DNA of 64,000 nt. Origin: Streptomyces sp. G44 (lineage in GTDB: Bacteria; Actinomycetota; Actinomycetes; Streptomycetales; Streptomycetaceae). Of this stretch, positions 8,042 to 17,082 are shown one piece after another. The stretch is from NCBI RefSeq assembly GCF_016905445.1, contig NZ_JAFEXF010000008.1:29846-93845 (forward strand), in the 5' to 3' direction. The notes below the pieces were generated by a model. The model saw only the letters and a program-made list of their open reading frames with translations, did not search any database and had not been told where the DNA came from. Positions within the stretch are counted from its first letter, which is position 1. Each line of letters opens with the position of its first letter. Position numbers and translations under genes: made by a program.

Positions 8042-8664
8042 GTCGGTTCTCCCTGGCTGGGGCCGCCGAGGCACAGCGCGGTGGCGGGGCTCTGCAACAA
8101 CGTATGGACGAAGAGGAGGTCGGTGCCGCTTCGGCCGGCGGCGGCGATGCGGTGCGGGGTCAGCGAGTCGAAGTGCGCGCTGTCCCCGGGCGCGAGGGTG
8201 TGCGCGGTGTCCCCGAGGCGCAGCCGCAGCCGTCCCTCGATGACGTAGAGCCACTCCTCGCCGGGGTGGACGCGCACGATGTCGCCCTGCGCCCCGTAGG
8301 GGACGTGCACGCGCAGCGCCTGCATGCCGCGCCCGGGGGCGCCCGCCTGCCAGTACGTCCAGCCGCCCGCCCGGGTCGGCTCCATGTCGGCGGCGCGGAC
8401 GACCGCGTCCCGGCCGGCGACCGTCTCGCCGAGCAGTTCGGAGACCGTCGTACCGTAGACACGTGCGAGGGCGAGCAGCATCGGCAGCGAAGGCTGGCGC
8501 TGTCCGGTCTCCAGGCGGGACAGGTGGGCGGGCGAGAGTCCGGCGGTGCGTGCGGCGGCCTCCAGGGTGAGGGAGGCGCGGCGGCGCAGCTCACGCAGCT
8601 GCGGTGCGACGGCGGGCAGCGCTTCGGCCGCCTCCGGCGGCTCTGCGGGCTCGGCTGGGCTCAT
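8038..8664 (-). CDS. XRE-family regulator with C-terminal cupin domain
   Basis: The protein has 208 residues. The N-terminal helix-turn-helix (about residues 20-75) reads LRRRASLTLEAAARTAGLSPAHLSRLETGQRQPSLPMLLALARVYG. The C-terminal cupin (about 110-195) includes VHPGEEWLYVIEGRLRLRLGD and LAPGDSAHFDSLTPHRI. This arrangement is the PuuR/SutR type, where the cupin senses a small molecule. It is coupled to the DUF6126 gene. Two 15-bp palindromes lie directly upstream of the start and are likely autoregulatory operators. Confidence 0.92.
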   Translation of the reverse strand: MSPAEPAEPPEAAEALPAVAPQLRELRRRASLTLEAAARTAGLSPAHLSRLETGQRQPSLPMLLALARVYGTTVSELLGETVAGRDAVVRAADMEPTRAGGWTYWQAGAPGRGMQALRVHVPYGAQGDIVRVHPGEEWLYVIEGRLRLRLGDTAHTLAPGDSAHFDSLTPHRIAAAGRSGTDLLFVHTLLQSPATALCLGGPSQGEPT

Positions 8665-8684
8665 GCACCGATTGAGCCAGAGCC

Positions 8685-8719
8685 TTGCCTCGCGGGCAAC
8701 TTTCTTGCCTGAGAGGCAA
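8685..8719. promoter_or_regulatory. Twin operators upstream of the XRE-cupin gene
   Basis: TTGCCTCGCGGGCAA (8685-8699) and TTGCCTGAGAGGCAA (8705-8719) share the form TTGCCTNNNRGGCAA. Their starts are exactly 20 bp apart, about two helical turns. They begin 21 nt upstream of the XRE start codon, where a promoter would be. Confidence 0.7.
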
Positions 8720-8724
8720 AAGCC

Positions 8725-8774
8725 CCGGTGCTCCGGAAGCCGGTCTCATCCGGTGCTCCGGAGACCGGTCTCAG
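8725..8774. repeat. 25-nt tandem duplication at the end of the hopanoid operon
   Basis: Units 8725-8749 and 8750-8774 both read CCGGTGCTCCGGA, then a variable pair of bases, then CCGGTCTCA. The second unit contains the palindrome GAGACCGGTCTC and covers the stop codon of the aminotransferase gene (8771-8773). It may help terminate the operon. Confidence 0.7.
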
Positions 8775-10156
8775 CGGTTGGCGACCGCCTGCTTCACCAG
8801 CGTCCTGCCGAAGTCCCACATCAGCCCGCCGCCGCTGTGCGCCTCGTCCATGACGGCGGTGAACGCCTCGACGAAGCGGTCCACCTCCCGCTCCCCCACG
8901 ATCAGCGGCGGAATGAGCTTGATGACCTCCAGGTGGTCTCCGGAGACCTGGGTGAGGATGCGGTGCTTCTGGAGCAGCGGCACGACGACCATCTGCGCGA
9001 AGAGGCCCTTGCGGGCCGCCTGGAGCATCGACCAGCGTCCGCGCAGCTTCAGCGACTTGGGCCGCCCGAACTCGATGCCGACCATCAGGCCGCGGCCGCG
9101 CACCTCGCTCAGCAGCTCATAGCGGTCTACCAGCGCCGCGAGCCGGAACCTGAGCAGCTCACCCGTCGTCCGGGCGTTCTCGACGGTCTTCTCGTCCTCC
9201 ATGACGGCGAGGACCGCGAGGCCGGCCGCCATGGCCTGCGCGTTGGAGCCGAAGCTCGCCGAGTGGACGAGCACGCGGTCCATCGATGAGTAGACCTTCT
9301 TGAAGATCCAGTCCTTGCCGAGGGTGGCGCCGACCGGCACATAGCCGCCCGACAGCGCCTTCGCGACGCAGACGAGGTCCGGCTCGACGCCCTCCTCGTG
9401 CTGGTAGGCGTAGAAGTCGCCGGTCCTGCCGAGCCCGGTCTGCACCTCGTCGGCGATCAGCAGCGCCTTGTGCCGGTGCAGCAACTCCTGGGCGGCGCGC
9501 AGGTATCCGGGCGGCGGCTCGTGGACGCCCTTGCCCTGAATGGGTTCGACGATCAGCCCGGCGACGTCGCCCTTGCGCAACTCCTCCCGGAGCGCGTCCA
9601 GATCACCGAGCGGTACCGCCGTGTCGGGCAGCAGCGGCGCGAAGCCGTCCCGGAAGCCGCTCTCGCCGTTGACGGAGAGCGATCCGGTGGTCAGTCCGTG
9701 GAAGGCGTGCGCGCAGTACAGCACCCTGGGGCGGCCCGTCGCGTACCGGGCGAACTTCAGCGCGGTCTCGACGGCCTCCGTGCCGCTGTTGCCGAAGAAC
9801 ACCCGGTCCAAGTGCGGGCTGTGCCGCAGCAGTCGTTCGGCCAGCAGGCCGGGCAGCGGCTGGCAGTCGAAGCGGGTGAGGTCGGCGAGGGAGGCGTCCA
9901 GGACGTCGTGCAGCGCCTTGCGGACGACGGGGTGGTGCCGGCCGAGGCCCATGACGCCGAAGCCCGCGAGCATGTCGAGGTAGTCGTTGCCCTCCGTGTC
10001 CCAGAAGTACGCGCCCTCGGCCCGCTCGTAGACCTTGTCGAAGCCGATGGTGTGCAGCATGCGCGGCAGCTGGTGGTTGAGGTGCCTGGCGTGCAGCTCG
10101 TACCGCTCGGCGCCCCGTTCGGCGAGCAGCCTGCCGAGGTCGAACTCCTTGGTCAT
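8771..10156 (-). CDS. hpnO: Hopanoid-cluster class III aminotransferase (HpnO-like)
   Basis: This 461-residue PLP-dependent class III aminotransferase has the cofactor Asp in [15 protein letters not shown] and the Schiff-base Lys in [18 protein letters not shown]. In hopanoid clusters this enzyme installs the terminal amino group that gives aminobacteriohopanetriol. That role rests on context: it is the last gene of the cluster, and its ATG overlaps the dxs stop (ATGA). Generic ornithine or aspartate aminotransferase annotation would be too broad here. Confidence 0.85.
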   Translation of the reverse strand: MTKEFDLGRLLAERGAERYELHARHLNHQLPRMLHTIGFDKVYERAEGAYFWDTEGNDYLDMLAGFGVMGLGRHHPVVRKALHDVLDASLADLTRFDCQPLPGLLAERLLRHSPHLDRVFFGNSGTEAVETALKFARYATGRPRVLYCAHAFHGLTTGSLSVNGESGFRDGFAPLLPDTAVPLGDLDALREELRKGDVAGLIVEPIQGKGVHEPPPGYLRAAQELLHRHKALLIADEVQTGLGRTGDFYAYQHEEGVEPDLVCVAKALSGGYVPVGATLGKDWIFKKVYSSMDRVLVHSASFGSNAQAMAAGLAVLAVMEDEKTVENARTTGELLRFRLAALVDRYELLSEVRGRGLMVGIEFGRPKSLKLRGRWSMLQAARKGLFAQMVVVPLLQKHRILTQVSGDHLEVIKLIPPLIVGEREVDRFVEAFTAVMDEAHSGGGLMWDFGRTLVKQAVANR

Positions 10157-12072
10157 GCGCTGTGCTCCTTGCCTGGGCCGGGCTCCCCCGCGCTCTCCTT
10201 GACCGCCAGTGTGGCGCTGATCCGCCCCGCGATCTCGACCGGTGTGAGCCCGAGGTCCGCGAGGACCTCGCCCCGCTTGGCGTGTGCGAGGAACTGCTCG
10301 GGAATGCCGAACCTCCGGACCGGTACGTCCACTTCGGCGTCCCCGAGCGCCAGCTCGACGGCGGCGCCCACCCCGGCGGCCCGGCTGTTGTCCTCGACGA
10401 CCGCCACGACGCGGTGCCGCGCGGCGAGGCCGGGCAGCGCCGCGTCGACCGGCTTGACCCAGCGCGGGTCGACGACGGTGCAGCGCAGGCCGCGCGCCCG
10501 GAGCAGCTCGGCGGCCTGGAGGCAGACCGGCGCCATCACCCCGACCGCGACGAGCAGCACGTCGGCGTCGGAGGCGTCGGCGTCCCGCAGCAGCACGTCC
10601 ATGCCGCCGATCCGGGCGAGCGCGGGGATCGCGGGGCCCGCGGACTCCTTGGGGAACCGCAGCAGTGTCGGCGCGTCGTTCACGGCGACCGCCTCCCGCA
10701 GCTGTGCCCGCAGCTGGTCGGCGTCGCGGGGTGCGGCGATCCGCAGGCCGGGCACGACCTGGCAGATCGACAGGTCCCACATGCCGTTGTGCGAGGCCCC
10801 GTCGACGCCGGTGACGCCGGCCCGGTCGAGGACGAACGTGACCGCGCAGCGGTGCAGCGCGACGTCCATCAGGAGCTGGTCGAAGGCGCGGTTGAGGAAC
10901 GTCGCGTACACGGCCACGACCGGGTGGAGGCCGCCGGTGGCGAGCCCCGCCGCCGACACCGCCGCGTGCTGCTCGGCGATGCCGACGTCCCAGACCCGGT
11001 CGGGGTAGGCCTCGGCGAACTTCTTCAGGCCAACCGGCTCCAGCATGGCGGCGGTGATGGCGACGACGTCCTCTCGCTCGGCGCCGATGCGGACGATCTC
11101 GTCGCCGAACACCGAGGTCCAGGAGGGCCCGCCGACGGGGGTGAGGGGTTCGCAGGTGAGCGGGTCCATGACGCCGACCGTGTGGAAGCGGTCGGCGTCG
11201 TCCGCGAGGGCGGGTTCGTAACCGCGTCCCTTCTCGGTGAGGCAGTGGACGAGGACGGGCCCGTGGAACCGCTTCGCCCGGCGCAGCGCCGACTCGACGG
11301 CGGCCATGTCGTGCCCGTCGATGGGCCCCACGTACTTGAGGCCCAGGTCCTCGAACATGCCCTGCGGCGCGACGGCGTCCTTGAGGCCCTTCTTGGCGCC
11401 GTGCAGGGAGTCGTACAGCGGCTGGCCGAGGACGGGGGTGCGCTGGAGCACGTCCTTGCCCCAGGCCAGGAACCGCTCGTAGCCGTCGGTGGTGCGCAGC
11501 GTCGCGAGGTGGTCGGCGAGGCCGCCGATGGTCGGGGCGTAGGAGCGCTCGTTGTCGTTCACGACGATGATCAGCGGGCGGTCCCGCGCGGCGGCGATGT
11601 TGTTCAGCGCCTCCCACGCCATGCCTCCGGTGAGCGCGCCGTCCCCGATGACCGCGACCACGTGGCCCGGCTCGCCGCGCACCTCGCGCGCCTTGGCGAG
11701 GCCGTCGGCCCAGCCCAGCGCGGTGGAGGCGTGGCTGTTCTCGACGACGTCGTGCTCGGACTCCTCGCGCGAGGGATAGCCCGAGAGGCCGCCCTTGCCG
11801 CGCAGCTTGGAGAAGTCCTGCCGTCCGGTCAGCAGCTTGTGTACGTAGGTCTGGTGACCGGTGTCCCACACGAGGCGGTCGACGGGCGAGTCGAAGACCC
11901 GGTGGAGGGCGATGGAGAGTTCCACCACCCCCAGGTTGGGCCCGAGGTGACCGCCCGTCCTGGCCACCGCGTGCACCAGGAACTCCCGGATCTCCGTCGC
12001 CAGTCCGCCGAGTTCCGCCTCGGTCAGCGCCTTCAGGTCGCGTGGCCCCCGAAGGGTGTCGAGAATGGTCAT
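10153..12072 (-). CDS. dxs: 1-deoxy-D-xylulose-5-phosphate synthase
   Basis: The protein has 639 residues, normal for DXS. The thiamine diphosphate motif is [20 protein letters not shown]. The N-terminal [22 protein letters not shown] and the transketolase pyrimidine-domain stretch [17 protein letters not shown] carry typical catalytic residues. It condenses pyruvate and glyceraldehyde 3-phosphate, the first step of the MEP isoprenoid pathway. Its place inside the hopanoid operon suggests that isoprenoid supply is raised together with hopanoid synthesis. It is probably a second, dedicated copy beside a housekeeping dxs elsewhere (inference). Confidence 0.96.
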   Translation of the reverse strand: MTILDTLRGPRDLKALTEAELGGLATEIREFLVHAVARTGGHLGPNLGVVELSIALHRVFDSPVDRLVWDTGHQTYVHKLLTGRQDFSKLRGKGGLSGYPSREESEHDVVENSHASTALGWADGLAKAREVRGEPGHVVAVIGDGALTGGMAWEALNNIAAARDRPLIIVVNDNERSYAPTIGGLADHLATLRTTDGYERFLAWGKDVLQRTPVLGQPLYDSLHGAKKGLKDAVAPQGMFEDLGLKYVGPIDGHDMAAVESALRRAKRFHGPVLVHCLTEKGRGYEPALADDADRFHTVGVMDPLTCEPLTPVGGPSWTSVFGDEIVRIGAEREDVVAITAAMLEPVGLKKFAEAYPDRVWDVGIAEQHAAVSAAGLATGGLHPVVAVYATFLNRAFDQLLMDVALHRCAVTFVLDRAGVTGVDGASHNGMWDLSICQVVPGLRIAAPRDADQLRAQLREAVAVNDAPTLLRFPKESAGPAIPALARIGGMDVLLRDADASDADVLLVAVGVMAPVCLQAAELLRARGLRCTVVDPRWVKPVDAALPGLAARHRVVAVVEDNSRAAGVGAAVELALGDAEVDVPVRRFGIPEQFLAHAKRGEVLADLGLTPVEIAGRISATLAVKESAGEPGPGKEHSA

Positions 12073-12120
12073 GCTCGGGCCCCCTCTCTGGTTCTTCTCA
12101 GCTCACGGTGGCGTCGCGCG

Positions 12121-13143
12121 TCACCCGTGGTGTCCCGAGACCGTCTCCCGGGCGGCGCGGAGGGACTCCTTGAGGGATCCCATCGTCGCGAGGACGGCGG
12201 TCGGTTCGTAGCCGCAGTGCGCCATGCAGTTGGCGCAGCGGGGGTCCTTGCCGCGGCCGTACTTGTTCCAGTCGGTGTCCTCGATGAGCTCCCGGTACGT
12301 CGGGACGTAGCCGTCGCTCATCAGGTAGCAGGGGCGCTGCCAGCCGAAGAGCGAGTAGTTCGGGATCGCCCACGCGGTGCACGGGAAGTCCGCCTTGCCC
12401 TCCAGGAAGTCCAGGAAGAGGGGCGAGTGGTTGAGCCGCCAGCGGCGCCGGTTGCCGCCCGCGAAGGCCTTCCTGAAGAGCTCGCGGGTCTGCTCGACGC
12501 CCAGGAAGTGCTCCTGGTCGGGCGCCTTCTCGTACGCGTAGGCGGGCGAGAGCATCATCTCGTCGACCTGGAGCTCGTCGTTGAGGAAGTTGAGCACCTC
12601 GATGATGGTCTGCGGGGTGTCCGTGTTGAAGAACGTCGAGTTGGTGGTGACACGGAAACCGCGCTTCTTGGCCTCCTTGATGGCCGCCACCGCCTCGTCG
12701 AACACCCCCTCCTTGGCGACGGACTCGTCGTGCCGCTCCCGCATGCCGTCGATGTGCACGGCGAACGCGAAGTACGGCGAGGGGCTGAACTTGTCCATCT
12801 TCTTGCGCAGCAGCATGGCATTGGTGCAAAGGAAGACGTACTTCTTCCTCGCCACCAACTGCCGCACGATCTCGTCGATCTGAGGATGCATCAGCGGCTC
12901 GCCGCCGGCGATGGACACCATCGGCGCACCGGATTCCAGAACGGCGCCCACGGCCTGGGCCACCGGCATGCGCTGCTTGAGCACCCCGGCCGGGTGCTGG
13001 ATCTTTCCGCAGCCCTCGCATGTGAGATTGCACGCGTAGAGCGGTTCCAGCTCGACGATCAGCGGGAACTTGTCGCGCTTGCGGAGCTTCTGTTCGAAGA
13101 GATACGTAGCGACCTTGACGGTCTGGCGCAGCGGCATGGCCAT
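12121..13143 (-). CDS. hpnH: Adenosyl-hopene transferase, radical SAM
   Basis: This 340-residue protein starts at the ATG at 13143, with GGAGGTGA about 5 nt upstream, giving MAMPLRQ. The radical SAM cluster motif is CNLTCEGC (C38, C42, C45). A C-terminal Cys-rich part (PRCANCMAHCGYEP) is a SPASM-like or extra-cluster region. The enzyme adds a 5'-deoxyadenosyl radical to diploptene to make adenosylhopane, the first C35 hopanoid. It lies between the phosphorylase and dxs genes. Confidence 0.95.
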   Translation of the reverse strand: MAMPLRQTVKVATYLFEQKLRKRDKFPLIVELEPLYACNLTCEGCGKIQHPAGVLKQRMPVAQAVGAVLESGAPMVSIAGGEPLMHPQIDEIVRQLVARKKYVFLCTNAMLLRKKMDKFSPSPYFAFAVHIDGMRERHDESVAKEGVFDEAVAAIKEAKKRGFRVTTNSTFFNTDTPQTIIEVLNFLNDELQVDEMMLSPAYAYEKAPDQEHFLGVEQTRELFRKAFAGGNRRRWRLNHSPLFLDFLEGKADFPCTAWAIPNYSLFGWQRPCYLMSDGYVPTYRELIEDTDWNKYGRGKDPRCANCMAHCGYEPTAVLATMGSLKESLRAARETVSGHHG

Positions 13144-13148
13144 CTGGC

Positions 13149-13802
13149 TCACCTCCGGGGGAGCAAAGAGGAACGGTGCCATTCGAAAAACGCGGGAAGC
13201 AGGGCACGGAGAACGCGGAACGCTGATATTCCACCGCGCACCGTGCCCATGCGGACCAGTTCGTGCTGCGGGGCGTCCACGACCACTCGGACGGCGGCAA
13301 CGGGGCGGGGCCCGGCGCGCGCCGCGCTGTGCAGCGTCGCGGCGGACTCCATGTCCACGGCGATGGCGCCGGTGGCCAGCAGCGCGCCGCGCTCGGGGCC
13401 GCGGACGACGTGGTCGGAGCCGGTGAGCGGGCCGGTGTGCACGGTGCGTCCGGGCAGCGCCCGCACCAGCTCATCGAGCAGCAGTGCGGTCCCCGTGCAA
13501 GGGGTGCTGCCCCGTCCGTCCCTCGTCTCCTCGGCGACGACGAGGTCGCCGGGGTGCATGCCGGGGGCGAGCCCGGCGCAGAACCCGGTGGCGAGGACGG
13601 CCGCGTCCCGCAGCGGCGCGGTGCCGAGCGCCCCGCTGACGGCGCGCTCGGCGTTCCGGGGACCCATCCCGGTGCGCAGCACCGTCATGGCTCCCGGGGC
13701 CCCGCTGCGGTCGCCGGTGCGCAGGGCGAGACGCTCGATGCCGAGCGCGCAGGCGATCAGCAGCGGTGCGGGGCCCGGCGGGCGAGCCGGGGCCGGGCCC
13801 AT
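13149..13802 (-). CDS. hpnG: Hopanoid-associated nucleoside phosphorylase (HpnG-like)
   Basis: The protein has 217 residues of the nucleosidase/phosphorylase fold, with GMGPRNAERAV for phosphate binding and AVDMESAATLHSAA, the usual purine-nucleosidase active-site segment. It is expected to remove adenine from adenosylhopane, the product of HpnH. Its ATG overlaps the shc stop (ATGA), and the hpnH start follows 5 nt after its stop. Length and order match the hopanoid clusters of other bacteria. Confidence 0.88.
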   Translation of the reverse strand: MGPAPARPPGPAPLLIACALGIERLALRTGDRSGAPGAMTVLRTGMGPRNAERAVSGALGTAPLRDAAVLATGFCAGLAPGMHPGDLVVAEETRDGRGSTPCTGTALLLDELVRALPGRTVHTGPLTGSDHVVRGPERGALLATGAIAVDMESAATLHSAARAGPRPVAAVRVVVDAPQHELVRMGTVRGGISAFRVLRALLPAFFEWHRSSLLPRR

Positions 13803-15832
13803 CAGCTCCCCTCGGCGAAGTGTCCGGAGCCGCCCGCGAAGGGCTCTCCGTTGACGTATCTGCCGAGCGCGGTGAGCGGGAACACCTGCCGGTAGAGGTG
13901 GTAGTTGATGGAGAAGTCCCAGGGGAAGCCGGTGCCCGTGAAGTACGGCTCGTCCCAGGAGCCGTCCTCGGTCTGCGTCCTGGCCAGCCAGGCCACGCCG
14001 CGCTCCACCGACGCGGCCTCGCGCTCCCCCGCCGAGAGGAGGGCGAGCAGCGCCCACGCGGTCTGCGACGCCGTCGAGGTGCCGTGGCCGACCCAGCCGC
14101 GGTCGCGGTAGGAGCGCAGGTCCTCGCCCCAGCCGCCGTCGTCGTTCTGCACGGACTCCAGCCAGCGCACGGCGCGGCGGATCGCGGGGTGGGCGGCGGG
14201 CAGCCCGGCCGTGATCAGCGCGGGCACCACCGAGCCGGTGCCGTACAGGTAGTTGACGCCCCAGCGCCCGAACCAGGCGCCGTTTGGCTCCTGTTCGGCG
14301 AGCAGCCACGTGATGCCGCGCCGGGTGCGCGGGTCGTGAGACCTGCCCTCGACGGCGAGCATCTCCACGACATGTGCGGTGACGTCGGCGGACGGCGGGT
14401 CGATGACCTCGCCGAAGTCGCAGAACGGCAGCCGGTTGGGGAACGGACTGGTGTTGTCGACGTCGAAGGCGCCCCAGGCGCCGTTCCTCGACTGCATGCC
14501 GAGGTTCCAGCGCACCCCGCGCTCGATCGCCTTCTCCACGCGCTCCTGGTCCGGGTGCGCGACCCGGCGCAGCGCGAGGGCGACCTCGGCGGTGTCGTCG
14601 ATGTCGGGGTAGTTGTCGTTGTGGAACTCGAACGCCCAGCCGCCGGGGGTCAGTTCGGGTCTGCGCACCGACCAGTCGCCGGGCCGCACGACCTGCTCGC
14701 CCAGCATCCAGTCGGCGGCCTTGACCAACTGCGGGTGGTCGGCGGGCAGTCCGGCGTCCGCGAGGGCGATGGTGGCCAGGCAGGTGTCCCACACGGGCGA
14801 CTGGCAGGCCTCGATCATGCGGGCGCCGTCCTCGCGCCACACGGCGAACCGGTCGAGGGAGTCGAGCCCGGCCTTGAGGATCGGATGGCCGAGGTCGTAG
14901 CCGAGCAGGTGCAGGGCGATGATGGAGTAGACGGCGGGCGGCTGGATGCCGCCCCAGCAGCCGTCGTTCTCCTGCCGCTCGATGATCCAGCGGGCGGCGC
15001 TGTTCATCGCGGCCTTCCGCAGGCGGCGGGGCGCGACCTTGTGGTAGGCGTGCAGCGCCTTGTCGAGCCGCTGGAAGACACCGTCCCAACTTGTCACCGG
15101 GGCCCGCGATGTGGCCGGGTTCGGATCGTCGGCGTCCCGGTGCAGTTCGTCCAGTGCGAAAGGTGCGGGGCGCACGGGCCGCTTGGCGGAGACGATGGTG
15201 AGAGGCACTATGGTCTGCCGGGCCCAGCAGCCGAAGTCGTAGATGTTGAGCGGGACCCACTTCGGGAAGTAGATGATCTCCGGCGGGAGTTCGGGGAGGT
15301 CGTCCCACTTCCACCAGCCGAACAGGGCGAGCCAGATGCGGGTGAAGACCCGGCTCGCGGCGATGCCGCCCCGCTCCCTGATCCAGGCGGAGGCCTTCGC
15401 CATGTGCGGCTCGTCGGGCCGGTCCCCGGCCAGGCGCAGCGCGACGTACGCCTCGATGGTGGTGGAGAGTTCGCCGGGGCCGCCGAAGAAGGTGGCCCAG
15501 GTGCCGTCCTCGCGCTGTTCGCCGCGGATGAAGAGCGCCGCGGCGCGGGTGGTCTCCTCGTCCCTGATGCCGAGGAACTGCCGCAGGAGGAGGTCCTCGG
15601 CGTCCATCGTCACATTGGTCTCGAGGTCGCCTTTCCACCATCCTTCGGCGTCCTGCCGGGAGAGCAGGAAGTCGGTGGAGCGTTGTACGGCGCGCGCGGC
15701 GAGGTCACGCGTATCCGCGGTCGTGCCGGTCGTGCCGGTCGTGCCGGTCGTGGCGGTCGTGGTGCCGGGCTGGCTGGCCGAGGCCGCGCGGGGCGTCACC
15801 GCTCCGGTGCTTCCGTCGGTCGTCGCTGTCAT
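13802..15832 (-). CDS. shc: Squalene-hopene cyclase
   Basis: The 676-residue terpene cyclase carries the catalytic DIDD motif (residues 410-413, in YPDIDDTAEVALAL). Several QW repeats are visible, such as QNDDGGWGED and QTEDGSWDEPYFTGTGFP near the C-terminus. It cyclises squalene to hopene and diplopterol at the membrane. Residues 23-39 are a Thr/Gly linker encoded by 9-bp tandem repeats, extra to the usual domain. The gene lies 101 nt downstream of the polyprenyl synthase gene. Confidence 0.97.
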   Translation of the reverse strand: MTATTDGSTGAVTPRAASASQPGTTTATTGTTGTTGTTADTRDLAARAVQRSTDFLLSRQDAEGWWKGDLETNVTMDAEDLLLRQFLGIRDEETTRAAALFIRGEQREDGTWATFFGGPGELSTTIEAYVALRLAGDRPDEPHMAKASAWIRERGGIAASRVFTRIWLALFGWWKWDDLPELPPEIIYFPKWVPLNIYDFGCWARQTIVPLTIVSAKRPVRPAPFALDELHRDADDPNPATSRAPVTSWDGVFQRLDKALHAYHKVAPRRLRKAAMNSAARWIIERQENDGCWGGIQPPAVYSIIALHLLGYDLGHPILKAGLDSLDRFAVWREDGARMIEACQSPVWDTCLATIALADAGLPADHPQLVKAADWMLGEQVVRPGDWSVRRPELTPGGWAFEFHNDNYPDIDDTAEVALALRRVAHPDQERVEKAIERGVRWNLGMQSRNGAWGAFDVDNTSPFPNRLPFCDFGEVIDPPSADVTAHVVEMLAVEGRSHDPRTRRGITWLLAEQEPNGAWFGRWGVNYLYGTGSVVPALITAGLPAAHPAIRRAVRWLESVQNDDGGWGEDLRSYRDRGWVGHGTSTASQTAWALLALLSAGEREAASVERGVAWLARTQTEDGSWDEPYFTGTGFPWDFSINYHLYRQVFPLTALGRYVNGEPFAGGSGHFAEGS
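15721..15756 (-). repeat. 9-bp tandem repeat in the 5' end of shc
   Basis: There are four near-identical copies of TCGTGCCGG, read on the minus strand as Thr-Gly-Thr codons. A related repeat sits in the 5' end of the neighbouring polyprenyl synthase gene. Confidence 0.85.
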
Positions 15833-15933
15833 GGCTTCCCCTTCGTGCAGTCGATTCCTCTGCTCTGGGTCCGCCGTCGGCCGACGCGCTGGGCGCCGGC
15901 CGGCGACTGCGAGTCATATACGGGCGATAGTGA

Positions 15934-17082
15934 TCATCTCTTTCGTACGACGACGAAGTCGGCGAGCGCGACGAGCTGCGCCCGCACCCGGTCCGGCATC
16001 TGGACGGTGTCCAGCGCCTCGATGGCGATGGTGTGCTGGCGCCGGGCCTCCCCGGCGGTCCACGCGCGTCCCCCGGCCTCCTCGATCAGGGCGGCGCGCG
16101 CGGCGAACTCCTCCTCGGAGAAGCTGTCGAAGTCACTGCTCTTGGCGTCGGCGGCGAGCAGCTCGCCGAGGCGCTCGGAGGCGGGGCCGCCCGCGGCGAG
16201 CGCGGCGACGACGGGCAGGGACTTCTTGCGCTGGCGCAGATCGCTCCACGTCTGCTTCCCCGTGGCGTCCGGGTCGCCCCAGATGCCGAGCAGGTCGTCG
16301 ACGGCCTGGAAGGCGAGGCCGAGGTGGTAGCCGTACTTCTCCAGGATGTCGGCGGTGCGGTCGTCCGCCCCGCCGAGGACGGCGCCGATGGAGACGGCGC
16401 AGGCGAGCAGGGCGCCGGTCTTGTTGCCCTCCATCTCCAGGCACTCCTCGACGGTGACCCGCTCGCGGTGCTCGTAGGAGATGTCCTGCGCCTGGCCGTC
16501 GATCAGGGCGCGGCTGGCGGTGGTGAGACGGCGCGTGGCGCGGCCCGCCTCGACGGTGCCGATCTCCAGGAGGATCTCGTTGGCGAGGGCGAAGAGGGCG
16601 TCGCCGACGAGGATGGCCTGTGCGGGGCCGTGCACCTTCCACACGGTGTCGCGGTGGCGGCGCTGCTCGTCGCCGTCCATCAGGTCGTCGTGCAGCAGCG
16701 AGAAGTTGTGCACGAGCTCCACGGCGACCGCCCCGGGGACGCCGACCTCGGGGGCCGCGCCCGCGGCCTCGGCGGAGAGCAGGGCGAGCGCGGGGCGCAC
16801 GGCCTTGCCGCCGTCGCCGTCGGACGGGTTGCCCGCGGCGTCGATCCAGCCGAAGTGGTAGGCGGCGACCGTGTCCATGGGCGGTGCGAGGCGGTCCACG
16901 GCGGCCCGCAGCACCGGGGTGGCCAGGGTCCTTCCGCGTTCGAGCAGTGAGGTCACGTCCACCGTGTCGGCAGCCGTTTCGGCCGAGGGCACAGTCGGCA
17001 CAGTTTCTCCTCTTGTTCCGGTTGTCCCGGTTGTTCCGGTGCGGGTTCGCTGGGGACCTGACCCCAGGAAGTCGGGCTTCAC
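15934..17082 (-). CDS. Polyprenyl (farnesyl-type) diphosphate synthase of the hopanoid operon
   Basis: This 382-residue trans-prenyltransferase has the first Asp-rich motif in HNFSLLHDDLMDGDEQRRH and the second in LAFQAVDDLLGIWGD. It should make farnesyl diphosphate for squalene synthesis. The exact chain length cannot be read with certainty. The GTG start at 17082 overlaps the hpnE stop (GTGA). Residues 15-24 form a TGTTGTTGT linker coded by 9-bp repeats at 17013-17039. Confidence 0.93.
   Translation of the reverse strand: MKPDFLGSGPQRTRTGTTGTTGTRGETVPTVPSAETAADTVDVTSLLERGRTLATPVLRAAVDRLAPPMDTVAAYHFGWIDAAGNPSDGDGGKAVRPALALLSAEAAGAAPEVGVPGAVAVELVHNFSLLHDDLMDGDEQRRHRDTVWKVHGPAQAILVGDALFALANEILLEIGTVEAGRATRRLTTASRALIDGQAQDISYEHRERVTVEECLEMEGNKTGALLACAVSIGAVLGGADDRTADILEKYGYHLGLAFQAVDDLLGIWGDPDATGKQTWSDLRQRKKSLPVVAALAAGGPASERLGELLAADAKSSDFDSFSEEEFAARAALIEEAGGRAWTAGEARRQHTIAIEALDTVQMPDRVRAQLVALADFVVVRKR
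17013..17039 (-). repeat. 9-bp tandem repeat in the polyprenyl synthase gene
   Basis: The three copies are TTGTTCCGG, TTGTCCCGG and TTGTTCCGG. They encode Thr-Gly-Thr on the minus strand in the same phase as the shc repeat. Confidence 0.85.

Noticed and set aside
10162..13854. A 1230-residue plus-strand open frame opposite dxs and hpnH
   Set aside because: It is the antisense shadow of high-GC genes. It has no recognisable domain, while the minus strand encodes complete, motif-bearing enzymes.
13766..16330. An 854-residue plus-strand open frame opposite shc
   Set aside because: It is a shadow. The composition is dominated by Gly, Ala, Val, Arg and Asp without motifs, and the minus strand carries shc with DIDD and QW motifs.
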